From Microcaldota archaeon (GTDB taxonomy: Archaea > Micrarchaeota > Micrarchaeia > Micrarchaeales > CABMGC01), in assembly GCA_021850805.1 (NCBI GenBank), contig JAJZKO010000004.1:1-64000 (forward strand): 64,000 nt of DNA, written 5' to 3'. The translations under genes were made by a program, and so were the position numbers. This document shows, piece after piece, positions 18,088 to 27,523 of the stretch. Each line of letters starts with the position of its first letter. Within the stretch, counting starts at the first letter, position 1. Below the pieces are notes generated by a model that worked only from the letters and a program-made list of their open reading frames with translations, searched no databases and was not told where the DNA came from.

Positions 18088-19224
18088 TCACAGTCTCTCT
18101 ATTAATTCAGCATAAAGCGAAGCCACTTCGCCGAGACCCTTTCTCGAAACCCATTCATTCTCTGCATGTGGGTTATCTCCGTTAGGTGCTATTGTTATAA
18201 CTGGCACATGCAGTATATTGGATATTATATTATCGTCAGCAACAGAGCTGCCGTAGTTAATATGATGGGTTCCACACCTCTCATCCACAATGCGTATCAC
18301 CCGCCTGACGCTCTTATCAGACAGCTTCGTCTCGTAAGGGTCTATGTAAGGCGTCTCCCTTTTAGCTATGGAGACATCTACCACAGTGCGCCTGTCCAGG
18401 GTCCCGCTCGACTTCAGCCTCCTTACAAGCTCCTCTACCCTCTTCTTTGCCTTAGTTCCTGTATCCGGAGGCACCAGATGGAGATCTACACCTATCCTTG
18501 CACTCTCAGGTATCGCAAGCCCGGTAGACCTTCCTTCAAAGAGATTTGCGAAAGCAGTCTCGCCTCCAAGTGCCTTGTGCTTAAGCAGCTTTAAGTCACC
18601 AAGCCCCAAAACTATCTTTGAAGCCTCATCTATTGCGTTTATCCCTTTCTTTGGCTGTGCGCCATGAAAAGCAAAACCTCTTACATCTATGTTAATCACA
18701 ACCCGCCCTCGCCTCCCTGCAGTTATCACGTCCGCGCCTCCCTTATACTTCTCCGAATGCCCGGAGTCGCCGGACAATGCTATTGACACCCCGCTGAACC
18801 ATTTCCTGTTTGAAGAGAGCGCCTTCCATCCACCAACAGATATGTTCTCCTCGTCAACACAGAATACGGCCTTGAGGGATCTTCCTTTACTGGCAGCCAG
18901 CCCAGAAAGTATCGCAGCCAAGCCCCCCTTCATGTCACACGCGCCCAGACCTATTAACCTATCCCCATCCCTCTCAAGCTTTAGTGGATTTGTATGCCAT
19001 CTTCCGTGCGGTATTACTGTATCCATGTGGCCGTAGAGGAGTATTGGCCTTCCGCTGCCCTTCCTCTCGGCAAATATGTTAAAGCGCCCTTCGCTGACAT
19101 ACTGCCTCCTTACAACCATCCCTTCTTCTTTGAGATAGCCTTCTATAAATTCGCCTATCCTGGACTCATTGGGAAAAGATGAGTCGATAGAGACCAGCTT
19201 CGAGAGTAAAGGTTCCACATCCAT
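18088..19224 (-). CDS. M20-family metallopeptidase/deacylase (ArgE/DapE/LysK-like)
   Basis: ILLYGHMDTVIP; GACDMKGGLAAILSG; FCVDEENISVGGWKAL. Confidence 0.85.
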   Translation of the reverse strand: MDVEPLLSKLVSIDSSFPNESRIGEFIEGYLKEEGMVVRRQYVSEGRFNIFAERKGSGRPILLYGHMDTVIPHGRWHTNPLKLERDGDRLIGLGACDMKGGLAAILSGLAASKGRSLKAVFCVDEENISVGGWKALSSNRKWFSGVSIALSGDSGHSEKYKGGADVITAGRRGRVVINIDVRGFAFHGAQPKKGINAIDEASKIVLGLGDLKLLKHKALGGETAFANLFEGRSTGLAIPESARIGVDLHLVPPDTGTKAKKRVEELVRRLKSSGTLDRRTVVDVSIAKRETPYIDPYETKLSDKSVRRVIRIVDERCGTHHINYGSSVADDNIISNILHVPVITIAPNGDNPHAENEWVSRKGLGEVASLYAELIERL

Positions 19225-19231
19225 GATATCA

Positions 19232-20053
19232 TCAGAATAAATTGTCGAATGCATGGCAGTTGGAAAATGCCTCCAGAGCAGCTTCTCTTACAGACGTCTC
19301 ATGGTACATTACCTGAAGGCTTTTCATGTGCCCTTCTATCTCTACATGGTTCCTAAGGAGACCGCCAAAATCCCTGTTTATTTTTGCCGCGTTTATAACA
19401 GCCCCATTCTCATTGTTTGATTCTGAAAAGAGGGAATAATCCGGATACCTGCTAAGCATGAAGTAAAGCATCCCTACCTGCATCCCGAAATGTATATTGT
19501 TGTGCCTGTGCCCCTCTTTTACATATGTGTCCGTGAATTCCGCCAGCCTTACCACATTCCTCCCATTATCCAAGGGAACTTCATTCATCTCGCATATCGA
19601 TATGCCTATCAGTTCACGTCCGGCTTCTGTCTCTCTGTAGGCTACAGAGACTATATTGCTGTTATTAAGTATAGCGCCCCTTACTTCTTCACTGTTGTAT
19701 TGGAAAGCGCCAAGGAAAGAATTAAGCTCCGGCTCATGATCGGAGAGAAGCGACCTTCTGGAGTTCTCATCTACAACAAGCCTAACCATATATCCTCCTT
19801 CAAGCGCATATGTGCCGGCCTCTCTCTCTGCCCTGTCTATTACAACCCTCTCGAGCCGTTCGGCTATGCTTACTTTCCTCTCTGCTCTCGCCTGTCCGAG
19901 CCTCTCGTCGCAAGTAGCCCTTTTCTGTTCTGTAAGTTCCCTGCTCGGCGAGTTATACCCTATATAGACGAGCGAGTAGCCATTTCCAAGACCGAAACTG
20001 GCCTCAACATGCTCAATTTTATGAACCAGACCATCAGATACTACTGCCCTCAC
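19232..20053 (-). CDS. GNAT-fold acetyltransferase-like protein; N-terminus may extend to about 20191
   Basis: C-terminal LAEFTDTYVKEGHRHNN...NAAKINRDFGGLLRNHVEIEGHMKSLQVMYHE resembles AblB-type N-acetyltransferases; frame remains open upstream of the GTG start. Confidence 0.5.
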   Translation of the reverse strand: MRAVVSDGLVHKIEHVEASFGLGNGYSLVYIGYNSPSRELTEQKRATCDERLGQARAERKVSIAERLERVVIDRAEREAGTYALEGGYMVRLVVDENSRRSLLSDHEPELNSFLGAFQYNSEEVRGAILNNSNIVSVAYRETEAGRELIGISICEMNEVPLDNGRNVVRLAEFTDTYVKEGHRHNNIHFGMQVGMLYFMLSRYPDYSLFSESNNENGAVINAAKINRDFGGLLRNHVEIEGHMKSLQVMYHETSVREAALEAFSNCHAFDNLF

Positions 20054-20371
20054 AGAGAGCCTTGAGAATGAGTCATCATCAAGCCTGGCTATACCTTCTC
20101 TAACAGTCCTGTTTAGAAAATCTGCCCTGAAATCATTCCTTATCGTATACGGTATGAAACCTTTAAGCCTTTTAGAAGTTGCCGGCTCTATACCATCCCG
20201 TGGACCAAAGCTTGTATTAGCCCTTGACTCCTGCCTGTAAAGCGAATTTATAAGGGTGCTTTTCTAAACACCTTGTTCTCTCCATAGGGTCACCATGAAT
20301 AAATGATAATACCATTCTTCCATAACTCCTATTTAAATATTCGTATTTATTCTTACGAATATCGTAATATA

Positions 20372-20788
20372 CTATTTAAGTATGGCATAGCTTACCGTAT
20401 CCATTACGCCATCAATCTGCCTTATAGACTCAAGCTTTGAGTTGAGTGCGTCAGCAGTAGCTGCCTTAAGTACGCATACCACGTCGTAGCTCCCCGAAAC
20501 CTCGTATATCTTCTCAGCGCCTATCCTCCCTATCTCTTCACCAACCGAAGAGGTATCCTTCTTCGCCGAGACGCTTATCATAACAACTGCGCCAATACCC
20601 AGGTTTGCATCTATCGTGAACCTTCTTATTACACCAGATCTGTACATCTTATTGACGCGTGCTCTGACCGCTCCTTCAGTAAGCCCCAGCTCACGCCCAA
20701 TCTTAACGTAACTTACCCTGGAATTATCTATCAGCATGGATAATATCCGCTCATCAGTGGCATCCATGGTATATATTTGGTTGCTCAT
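20372..20788 (-). CDS. Lrp/AsnC family transcriptional regulator
   Basis: MDATDERILSMLIDNSRVSYVKIGRELGLTEGAVRARVNKMYRSGVIRRFTIDAN. Confidence 0.92.
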   Translation of the reverse strand: MSNQIYTMDATDERILSMLIDNSRVSYVKIGRELGLTEGAVRARVNKMYRSGVIRRFTIDANLGIGAVVMISVSAKKDTSSVGEEIGRIGAEKIYEVSGSYDVVCVLKAATADALNSKLESIRQIDGVMDTVSYAILK

Positions 20789-20863
20789 AATAAAAATCTA
20801 ATAGTATACTATTTCCGCAGCAATACGATTAACTATAAATATTTGATTCTGGAATATAGAAGC

Positions 20864-21580
20864 ATGTCCGAAATAACCATAGGAAAAAAGATGATGGCAG
20901 AAGCCATAGGCACATTCATACTTGTCTTCATAGGCGCAGGATCGGTGGTAGCATCAAACTACTTCGTAATGGCGAACAGCGCATTCCCGCAACTGCTTCT
21001 CATAGCATTTGCCAACGGCCTCGCACTTGCCGTGGCAATAACAATAGCGATGGGCATATCCGGTGGCCATATAAACCCTGCAGTAACAATCGGTTTCCTG
21101 ACAGCAAAGCTGATAAATACCAGAGACGCACTCCTATACATAATATCACAGGTTATCGGCGCAACATTAGCAGGACTCTTCCTGCTATTCCTGCTGCCCG
21201 TTACATTCTCACTTCCCGTACATCTGGGCACACCGTCACTGGCCTCAGGGGTGAGTGTACTACAGGGCATAAGCATAGAAGCTGTAATAACATTCTTCCT
21301 TGTTCTTGCGGTATTCGGCACGATTGTTGACAGGCGCGCCCCGCGGATAGGCGGCTTTGGCGTAGGTCTTGTGCTTGCCGCATCGGCAATGGTGGCCGGT
21401 CCGTTCACAGGCGCCGCGGCAAACCCTGCAAGGGCGATCGGTCCTGCATTGGCTTCAGGGTTCCTGCAGAACTGGTATGTATATTGGATAGGACCGATAG
21501 TAGGCGGGATAGTCGCTGCTCTCGTATATAATTATCTATTCAGGGAAGGAGTCGAGAAGCCATCCAAAAAGCGCAGATAA
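20864..21580 (+). CDS. MIP-family aquaporin / glycerol channel
   Basis: SGGHINPAVTIG and GAAANPARAIGPA (two NPA motifs). Confidence 0.93.
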   Translation: MSEITIGKKMMAEAIGTFILVFIGAGSVVASNYFVMANSAFPQLLLIAFANGLALAVAITIAMGISGGHINPAVTIGFLTAKLINTRDALLYIISQVIGATLAGLFLLFLLPVTFSLPVHLGTPSLASGVSVLQGISIEAVITFFLVLAVFGTIVDRRAPRIGGFGVGLVLAASAMVAGPFTGAAANPARAIGPALASGFLQNWYVYWIGPIVGGIVAALVYNYLFREGVEKPSKKRR

Positions 21581-23737
21581 CTATCTCAGGAAGAGTTTCC
21601 GCAGGGAGTTCCTGAGGGATTTGTAGCTTGGGCATCTGTATCTTGCTTCGCTATCCCCGTCTCCAACCTTAACTGAAATGGCACTCTCAGGTAGCACGTA
21701 GAAGAGGCTCTCGTCCGTTATATCATCCCCCGCACTGAATACAAACCCATGTTTTTTCCTTGCCAAGACAAGCTCGTAGTATATGCCTTTGCTCATCATA
21801 TTGCTTACCTCTACGACTTTCTTGCCGAAAAGAACATTGACCTGGCTGTTTGCCGTTATGTTAGTGAGCGTATTATATACCTCGTTTGCGGTATCTTCAA
21901 CTCCGGCTATCCTTACCTTTCCGTAATGCCATGCTAATGAATTTTCCTTCTGCTCTATAAAAGACCCATCGATCCTGGCCCTGTATTCCTCCATTATTTC
22001 TCTGACAAGGCCCATCCACTTTGTATCGAAGCTGGCAGTCCTCTCCCATCTATCCGTACCCTGGTCCTTGTGATACGCTCCGTGTTCAGCCACCAACGAT
22101 ATATCCATCCCGCCAAACCATCTCTCCATATCCGCCTTTTTTCTCCCACTTATAATCACTACGGTGTGCCCACGCCTTGAGATGCCCTGCAAGAGCTCTA
22201 AAAGTTCAGCATCGGGTTTGGCTTCTCCAGGATTCTCACATAAAGGCACCAGCGTGCCATCATAGTCCAGGATAACGAGGCCGCTGCCAGAGGAAGAGAT
22301 CCGACTGGAAACTAATCTTAAGGTCTCTTCATCAAAGACCATTGGTTTTATGGAATTTGCTTTAACAGAGGAGTCAAGGCTGCCCATGAAATTCTCCGCC
22401 CACCTCCTTACGCCACCTCCCAGAAGCCTCTTTCTTATATTCTTGTTCAATGTGTAATCATATGCACCAGATATCCCCAAGGCCTTTTCCATAGCGTTGC
22501 TTATATCATCTAGATCGTATGGATTTACTATAAGCGCCTCTTTCATGTCTTTAGACGCGCCTGCGTTGCCACTGAGTATCAATACGCCCTTAAGGTTGTC
22601 CTTTGAGGCTATATACTCCTTAGCTACAAGGTTCATCCCATCCCGAAGCGGAAGGTTTAGCATTACATCGGCAGACTTGTAGAAAGCAATGAGCTCGCCA
22701 AAGCTCAGAGTGTCGTAGATATACAGTACCGGGGTATTCCCGTCCTTGGCATATCTGCTGTTTATCTCGCTGACAAGCATCTCTATTTCCCTCTTCACAT
22801 GCCCGTATTTCTCGACATGCTCTCTGGAAGGAACAACCACAAGGACATAAAGAACCCTGCCCACCTGCTCTTGGTTCTTCGCAAGGAAGTATCTGAATGC
22901 ATCAAGCTGCTCTATTATACCCTTTGTATAATCAAGCCTCGAGATGGAGAAGATAAGCTTCTTCCCCCTTACTATTCTGGCAATCTTCCTCCTGTAGTGT
23001 GCTACATTCTCGCTCTTATAGGATGAAAACCTGTCAAAATCTATGCCTATGGGAAAAGCTCTCACCGTGCTGGTATGCCCATGCAGTTTTATCAATCCAA
23101 AGCGATTCTCATACCCGTTCAGGACACGTGCGCTCTCCAGAAAGGCATTTACGTAGTCATATGTATGGAACCCTACAAGATCAGAACCAAGCATTCCGTG
23201 TATTATCTCTTTATGCCATGGTAGAAGCCGGAATACATCGTAGCTTGGAAAAGGAACATGAAGAAAAAACCCCACCTTCGCATCATTGTATTTCTTTCTT
23301 ATCATATCCGGGAGGAGTCCGAGGTGATAATCATGCACCCATATCGCATCGCCCTTCTTTGCAATCTTGGACAGCGCCCCCATGAAAAGCCTATTTACCC
23401 GTTTATATGCATTCCAATAATCCTGCGAGTATGTGGTATACATAGGGAAAGAGTGTAGCAATGGCCACATAGTCTTGTTTGAAAACCCATTATAATACAA
23501 ATCGAATGTTGGTTTTGGGATGTTTACAGGATAGCACCTGAATTCCTCTATAAGCTTCTTCTCCACATCAGAGTCGATCTTCGTGCCTGGGTATCCTATC
23601 CACAACGCCTTATAATCATTGTAAAATGAGCTCAATCCTGTCGCAAGGCCCCCAACGCTTCCCTTAAATCTGACCTCTCCATCAACATTTTTTATTGATA
23701 CAGGCAGCCTGTTCGATACTATTATCAGCCTTCCCAT
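21581..23737 (-). CDS. Bifunctional trehalose-6-phosphate synthase/phosphatase
   Basis: GT20 N-terminal part (LIIVSNRLPVSIK, GGLATGLSSFY, WVHDYHLGLLPDMIR) fused to HAD phosphatase (VILDYDGTLVPL, SAGDDITDESLF). Confidence 0.93.
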   Translation of the reverse strand: MGRLIIVSNRLPVSIKNVDGEVRFKGSVGGLATGLSSFYNDYKALWIGYPGTKIDSDVEKKLIEEFRCYPVNIPKPTFDLYYNGFSNKTMWPLLHSFPMYTTYSQDYWNAYKRVNRLFMGALSKIAKKGDAIWVHDYHLGLLPDMIRKKYNDAKVGFFLHVPFPSYDVFRLLPWHKEIIHGMLGSDLVGFHTYDYVNAFLESARVLNGYENRFGLIKLHGHTSTVRAFPIGIDFDRFSSYKSENVAHYRRKIARIVRGKKLIFSISRLDYTKGIIEQLDAFRYFLAKNQEQVGRVLYVLVVVPSREHVEKYGHVKREIEMLVSEINSRYAKDGNTPVLYIYDTLSFGELIAFYKSADVMLNLPLRDGMNLVAKEYIASKDNLKGVLILSGNAGASKDMKEALIVNPYDLDDISNAMEKALGISGAYDYTLNKNIRKRLLGGGVRRWAENFMGSLDSSVKANSIKPMVFDEETLRLVSSRISSSGSGLVILDYDGTLVPLCENPGEAKPDAELLELLQGISRRGHTVVIISGRKKADMERWFGGMDISLVAEHGAYHKDQGTDRWERTASFDTKWMGLVREIMEEYRARIDGSFIEQKENSLAWHYGKVRIAGVEDTANEVYNTLTNITANSQVNVLFGKKVVEVSNMMSKGIYYELVLARKKHGFVFSAGDDITDESLFYVLPESAISVKVGDGDSEARYRCPSYKSLRNSLRKLFLR

Positions 23738-23774
23738 TTCCAGATACCTTGGAGATAAATAGTAAGCAAGCTTA

Positions 23775-23882
23775 TTATTTATTAAGGAGATTTTTAGCCG
23801 CTGCAGCTTCCAACCCTTTAGATAAGTCTATTATATTTCTCCAAGTATCATCCGCTCCAAACCATCTTCTCCTACCTGACAT
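23775..23882 (-). CDS. Candidate 35-aa small protein just upstream of TPS-TPP
   Basis: MSGRRRWFGADDTWRNIIDLSKGLEAAAAKNLLNK, within the track ORF 23775-23960. Confidence 0.3.
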   Translation of the reverse strand: MSGRRRWFGADDTWRNIIDLSKGLEAAAAKNLLNK

Positions 23883-24017
23883 ATCTGCTTTCCCAATCTG
23901 ACAATGGAATAAACGCTGCACAACGGCGCCCAGAAGCCAAATATAACAAAAAGGAATCAATCCCGGTTTAAATAAGCTAATTCGGGATAGTACGTATCCG
24001 ATGCGGCAAGAAGTGCC

Positions 24018-24139
24018 TGGCGGGGGCGAGATTTGAACACGCGACCTCTAGATATCTTAGCAATCACAGCAAGTTGCTCATCACTCAAAAATGCTTTGCA
24101 TATGAGTCTAGCGCTCTAACCAGGCTGAGCTACCCCGCC
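24018..24139 (-). tRNA. tRNA-Met(CAT), elongator type, with predicted 47-nt intron (24054-24100)
   Basis: Acceptor GGCGGGG/CCCCGCC; anticodon stem CTAGA/TCTAG, loop CTCATA[intron]A; BHB-like CTCA-TAT-GCAA...TTGC-TAAG-ATA; T-arm GCGTG-TTCAAAT-CTCGC with one mismatch. Confidence 0.82.
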
Positions 24140-24186
24140 TAATCTTATAATTCTAACAAACAAAAATTAATAAATGGGGCATAAAA

Positions 24187-24696
24187 TTAACCGAGTATCC
24201 GTATTATCAGTTCCTCTGCTGCCTTAGCTGCCAGGAGCAGGAAAACCCCAAATATGGCGATGAAGATTCCCACCGCGCCTACGTTAAAGAGCACAAAAGC
24301 GAACGCAAGAGCCACAGCAGGAGGATGCTCGCTTTCTGTGACATGAAGAAGCAAGGCGACAAAGAGCAGGACGATGGCTGCCGAAGCATAAAAACCCAGG
24401 ATGCCTATAAGTACATATCCAATGTATCCGATGACGCCTCCTATAAAGTAAGACCTCACGAAAACATCCTTTCGTGCGGCATACGTGCCAGGCATCATGA
24501 ACAATATGAAGCCGCTTGCTCCAAAAGAAGCAAAAATAATGGAAGAGTAGCCAAATCCCTTTTCTAAGCCGATGTTTACGTAGTCAAGGACATAAATTAT
24601 TGCGACTAGTGCGAAAGTGAAGATAAGTGCTGCAAGATAAGGTGTATGCTTATGCTTCCATGCTGCGACATCTCCCTTCCTAGCCTTCCTGCGCAT
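24187..24696 (-). CDS. HPP family membrane protein
   Basis: SIIFASFGASGFILFMMPGTYAARKDVFVRSYFIGGVIGY...TESEHPPAVALAFAFVL. Confidence 0.75.
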   Translation of the reverse strand: MRRKARKGDVAAWKHKHTPYLAALIFTFALVAIIYVLDYVNIGLEKGFGYSSIIFASFGASGFILFMMPGTYAARKDVFVRSYFIGGVIGYIGYVLIGILGFYASAAIVLLFVALLLHVTESEHPPAVALAFAFVLFNVGAVGIFIAIFGVFLLLAAKAAEELIIRILG

Positions 24697-24747
24697 AAAT
24701 GTAATCTGCAGATAAGTGTTAAAAACGATGCTTTATATAAAGAAAAC

Positions 24748-25500
24748 ATGGAAGCGCTAGTCAGGAGGCATGACCCGAAGGAGCTTTCCAAGGCAAACGA
24801 GATTCTATCTTCTGCAGCAAGCTATTTTTATAAGAACGTCTGCCCTGTAAGGACCGCCAAGCCGGAAATAATACTTCTCGAAGGTCTGCGAAGCGAGGAA
24901 GGAATGTTCGGATACTATTTTTCAGGCAAGCTGGTTATAGATCCGGATTACGGAATAAACGAGAAGACAATACCGCATGAATTTTTCCATCATCTCCAGG
25001 AAGCCACAGGAAGGAATCCAAACATTCCGTACCACATGCTTACCGCAGACCACAAAGCAGTGAAGGAAGCAGGGCCGAACCTCTTCGCAGCATTGTACAT
25101 GTCGCGCGACATGAAGGGAACAGAGCGCATATTCTTCATTGCTGATTTTCTTAATACCAAATACTCTGACGAATGGAATCCACTGGATTTGGCGTTTGCA
25201 AGATATGGCGAATATAACAGGGCACAGGCGTTCCTCCCCCGGAAGCGCAAAGACGTCTACATACCAACATACGCTGAAGGAAAAGCCATTGCACTTCTTT
25301 CCATAGCGTCCTGCGGGCTTGATGTATACACATCAGCAAGACAGTTGCTGGAGGATCCGGAGAGCGTGCTCAGGAACCTCGAAGCAGCAGCAAGGAAAGA
25401 CAAAGACTTAATTATATTATCAAGGCTAAATGAGCTTAAGAGCATGCACAACCGCCCTAGCTTCCTGCTGAAAGATATAGCTGCTGTTGCTAGGACCTGA
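24748..25500 (+). CDS. Putative zinc metallopeptidase-like protein (HEFFH)
   Basis: KTIPHEFFHHLQEATGRNPN contains HExxH. Confidence 0.6.
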   Translation: MEALVRRHDPKELSKANEILSSAASYFYKNVCPVRTAKPEIILLEGLRSEEGMFGYYFSGKLVIDPDYGINEKTIPHEFFHHLQEATGRNPNIPYHMLTADHKAVKEAGPNLFAALYMSRDMKGTERIFFIADFLNTKYSDEWNPLDLAFARYGEYNRAQAFLPRKRKDVYIPTYAEGKAIALLSIASCGLDVYTSARQLLEDPESVLRNLEAAARKDKDLIILSRLNELKSMHNRPSFLLKDIAAVART

Positions 25501-25503
25501 AAT

Positions 25504-25576
25504 GGCCTTGGTGGTGTAGCGGCTAGCATAGGGGACTGTGGATCCTCCGGTCCGGGTTCGACTCCCGGCTAAGGCC
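25504..25576 (+). tRNA. tRNA-His(GTG)
   Basis: Encoded G-1 paired with C73; anticodon loop CTGTGGA; T-arm CCGGG-TTCGACT-CCCGG; no intron. Confidence 0.9.
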
Positions 25577-27066
25577 TAGAAAAGATACAGCGCGGAAAGC
25601 CTCACTACCTTCTTTATAAACTTGTAAACACTGTTGGAATTTCTCTTTACATCTTTTATAAGGGCTTTGTAACGCGTCTTCTCCTCAGGAGAGAGAGTGC
25701 CCTCCTTTACTATCTCCTGCTTTTTGCCATCTACGATCTGCACCTCTCTCTTGCTTATTATATCTTTCCTTACCATCCCATACCACTCGTCAAGGGTATT
25801 CCCCTTGGAGCGTATCATCTTCAGGAAGTCCTTCATCTTTATTTTCCTCCTCTTCCCTGTCCTGTCCTCCTCTGCAGCAGGTATAAGTGCAGCCTTATCG
25901 CAAATTTCCTCGATATCTGCCTGTGAGAAACCCATTGTCGCCCTGGCAAGCCTGCCAAAATTTATTCTGGCAAGAGGCATCTTTCTGGTATTAAACTTGA
26001 ATGCCTGTTTTCTGGTCTTGTAATCCGGAGGCGGTATATATATCGCGTCCCCGAACCTCTTGCTCCTCTTGAGGGCAGGATCTATGTCCCATGGCTGGTT
26101 TGTAGCACCTATAACGAATATACCTTCAGGATTTGCCTCAACCCCATCCATTTCCTGAAGGAATTGGTTCACTGCCATTCTCATGTAATTCTGGCCTCCG
26201 TCTCCGCCTCCACCACCTCCGCCGCCTCCCCTCTTAACCCCAAGCGCGTCCAGCTCGTCAAAAAATATCACGCACGGGGTATTCTTTCTGGCCTGCTCGA
26301 ATATGGCATGCATGTTCTTCTCAGTATTTCCCGCATACATATCGACTATCTCATTTATCCTTGCTATTATGACATTCGATCCTGTCTCTCCGCCTATTGC
26401 ATTGACAAAATAAGTCTTCCCGCATCCAGGAGGCCCGTAAAATATCACTCCTAGCCCTAGCTTCTTCCCGTATGCCTTGAGCATCTCGGGCTTCTTTATA
26501 GCGAGTATTATATTGTCGTGTATAGATTCTTTCTCCTTCTTCATCCCTACAACATCATTAAATGTTATGGTGGATTTGTGCCACTTTGCAGTCTTGAGCT
26601 GGCCATCCTCTATCTTTGTTCCAGTGCCTTCCTCGAAGGTCTTCTCTGTCTTTGAGACATCAATCTTTGCCTTTAACCCATCAAGCCGCGTCTTGGCCTG
26701 CTCGTAATTAGGATTCTTTGCAAGTGCCGCTTCATACCACTCCTTCGCACCTTTAAAGTCGTTCTGATACTCGGATATTATACCCATCACATAAGGTGCA
26801 TCGCAGCTGTCAGGCTCTATATTCATAACCGTCTCAGCGTCCCTTGAAGCCTCTTCATACCTATTTATCAGCGCATAAGAAAGCGATCTGTTGAAGTAAG
26901 CGCTTGCATACTTTGGGTCTTCCTTCAATGCCTTGCTATAAAGGTCTATTGCCTCTTCAAACTTGCTCTCCTCGAATGCCTTCCCCGCTTTCTTGTAGAA
27001 ATCTTCGGCAAGTGGATTATTTGTACCGCTTTTTTCGTTTTTTTGGTTCTCCTTTGTCTCTGCCAC
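25576..27066 (-). CDS. TPR-repeat AAA+ ATPase
   Basis: N-terminal TPRs (YKKAGKAFEESKFEEAIDLYSKALKEDPKYASAYFNRSLSY); Walker A GPPGCGKT; Walker B VIFFDELDAL; 10-Gly run. Confidence 0.88.
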   Translation of the reverse strand: MAETKENQKNEKSGTNNPLAEDFYKKAGKAFEESKFEEAIDLYSKALKEDPKYASAYFNRSLSYALINRYEEASRDAETVMNIEPDSCDAPYVMGIISEYQNDFKGAKEWYEAALAKNPNYEQAKTRLDGLKAKIDVSKTEKTFEEGTGTKIEDGQLKTAKWHKSTITFNDVVGMKKEKESIHDNIILAIKKPEMLKAYGKKLGLGVIFYGPPGCGKTYFVNAIGGETGSNVIIARINEIVDMYAGNTEKNMHAIFEQARKNTPCVIFFDELDALGVKRGGGGGGGGGDGGQNYMRMAVNQFLQEMDGVEANPEGIFVIGATNQPWDIDPALKRSKRFGDAIYIPPPDYKTRKQAFKFNTRKMPLARINFGRLARATMGFSQADIEEICDKAALIPAAEEDRTGKRRKIKMKDFLKMIRSKGNTLDEWYGMVRKDIISKREVQIVDGKKQEIVKEGTLSPEEKTRYKALIKDVKRNSNSVYKFIKKVVRLSALYLF

Positions 27067-27489
27067 TCACACACCCGCGATAATACCATCAAGGAGATGG
27101 TTAAGCTGCCTGTCAACATAACTTATGTTTTTATCTTCTCTAGGCACATTAAAAAGCTTATACGATTTGAAGGAACCGAGAAGCGTAAGGGCCTTCCCAT
27201 GAAGCTCTCTAAGTCCCGTATCCCTTACCTTATACTCGCCTTTCAGCTGCCTCACTACTATCTGACTGTCGGAGTAAAGTTCCATCTCCCTCTCCGCCTC
27301 TGGGATGCTAAGCACGAACTCGAGCGCGCCTATGACTGCTTTATATTCTGCAGCATTATTTGTGGCCTTGCCATTATAAAAATAACGTTCCCCTATTTTC
27401 TTCATATATCCGTCGAATACAACATATCCAGACGCACTGATTCCCGGGTTGCCCCTTGACGCTCCATCCGTATAAATCTTAAATACCAT
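27067..27489 (-). CDS. rnhA: Ribonuclease HI
   Basis: YTDGASRGNPGISASGYVVFD; NNAAEYKAVIGAL; SDSQIVVRQLKGEY. Confidence 0.9.
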   Translation of the reverse strand: MVFKIYTDGASRGNPGISASGYVVFDGYMKKIGERYFYNGKATNNAAEYKAVIGALEFVLSIPEAEREMELYSDSQIVVRQLKGEYKVRDTGLRELHGKALTLLGSFKSYKLFNVPREDKNISYVDRQLNHLLDGIIAGV

Positions 27490-27523
27490 AGCACCAAACT
27501 ACAATCATATATACAGTGATTTA

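Noticed and set aside
26205-26245. CCG/CCA/CCT repeat as a possible regulatory microsatellite
   Set aside because: It is within the AAA+ coding frame as a poly-Gly run, so it is treated under that gene.
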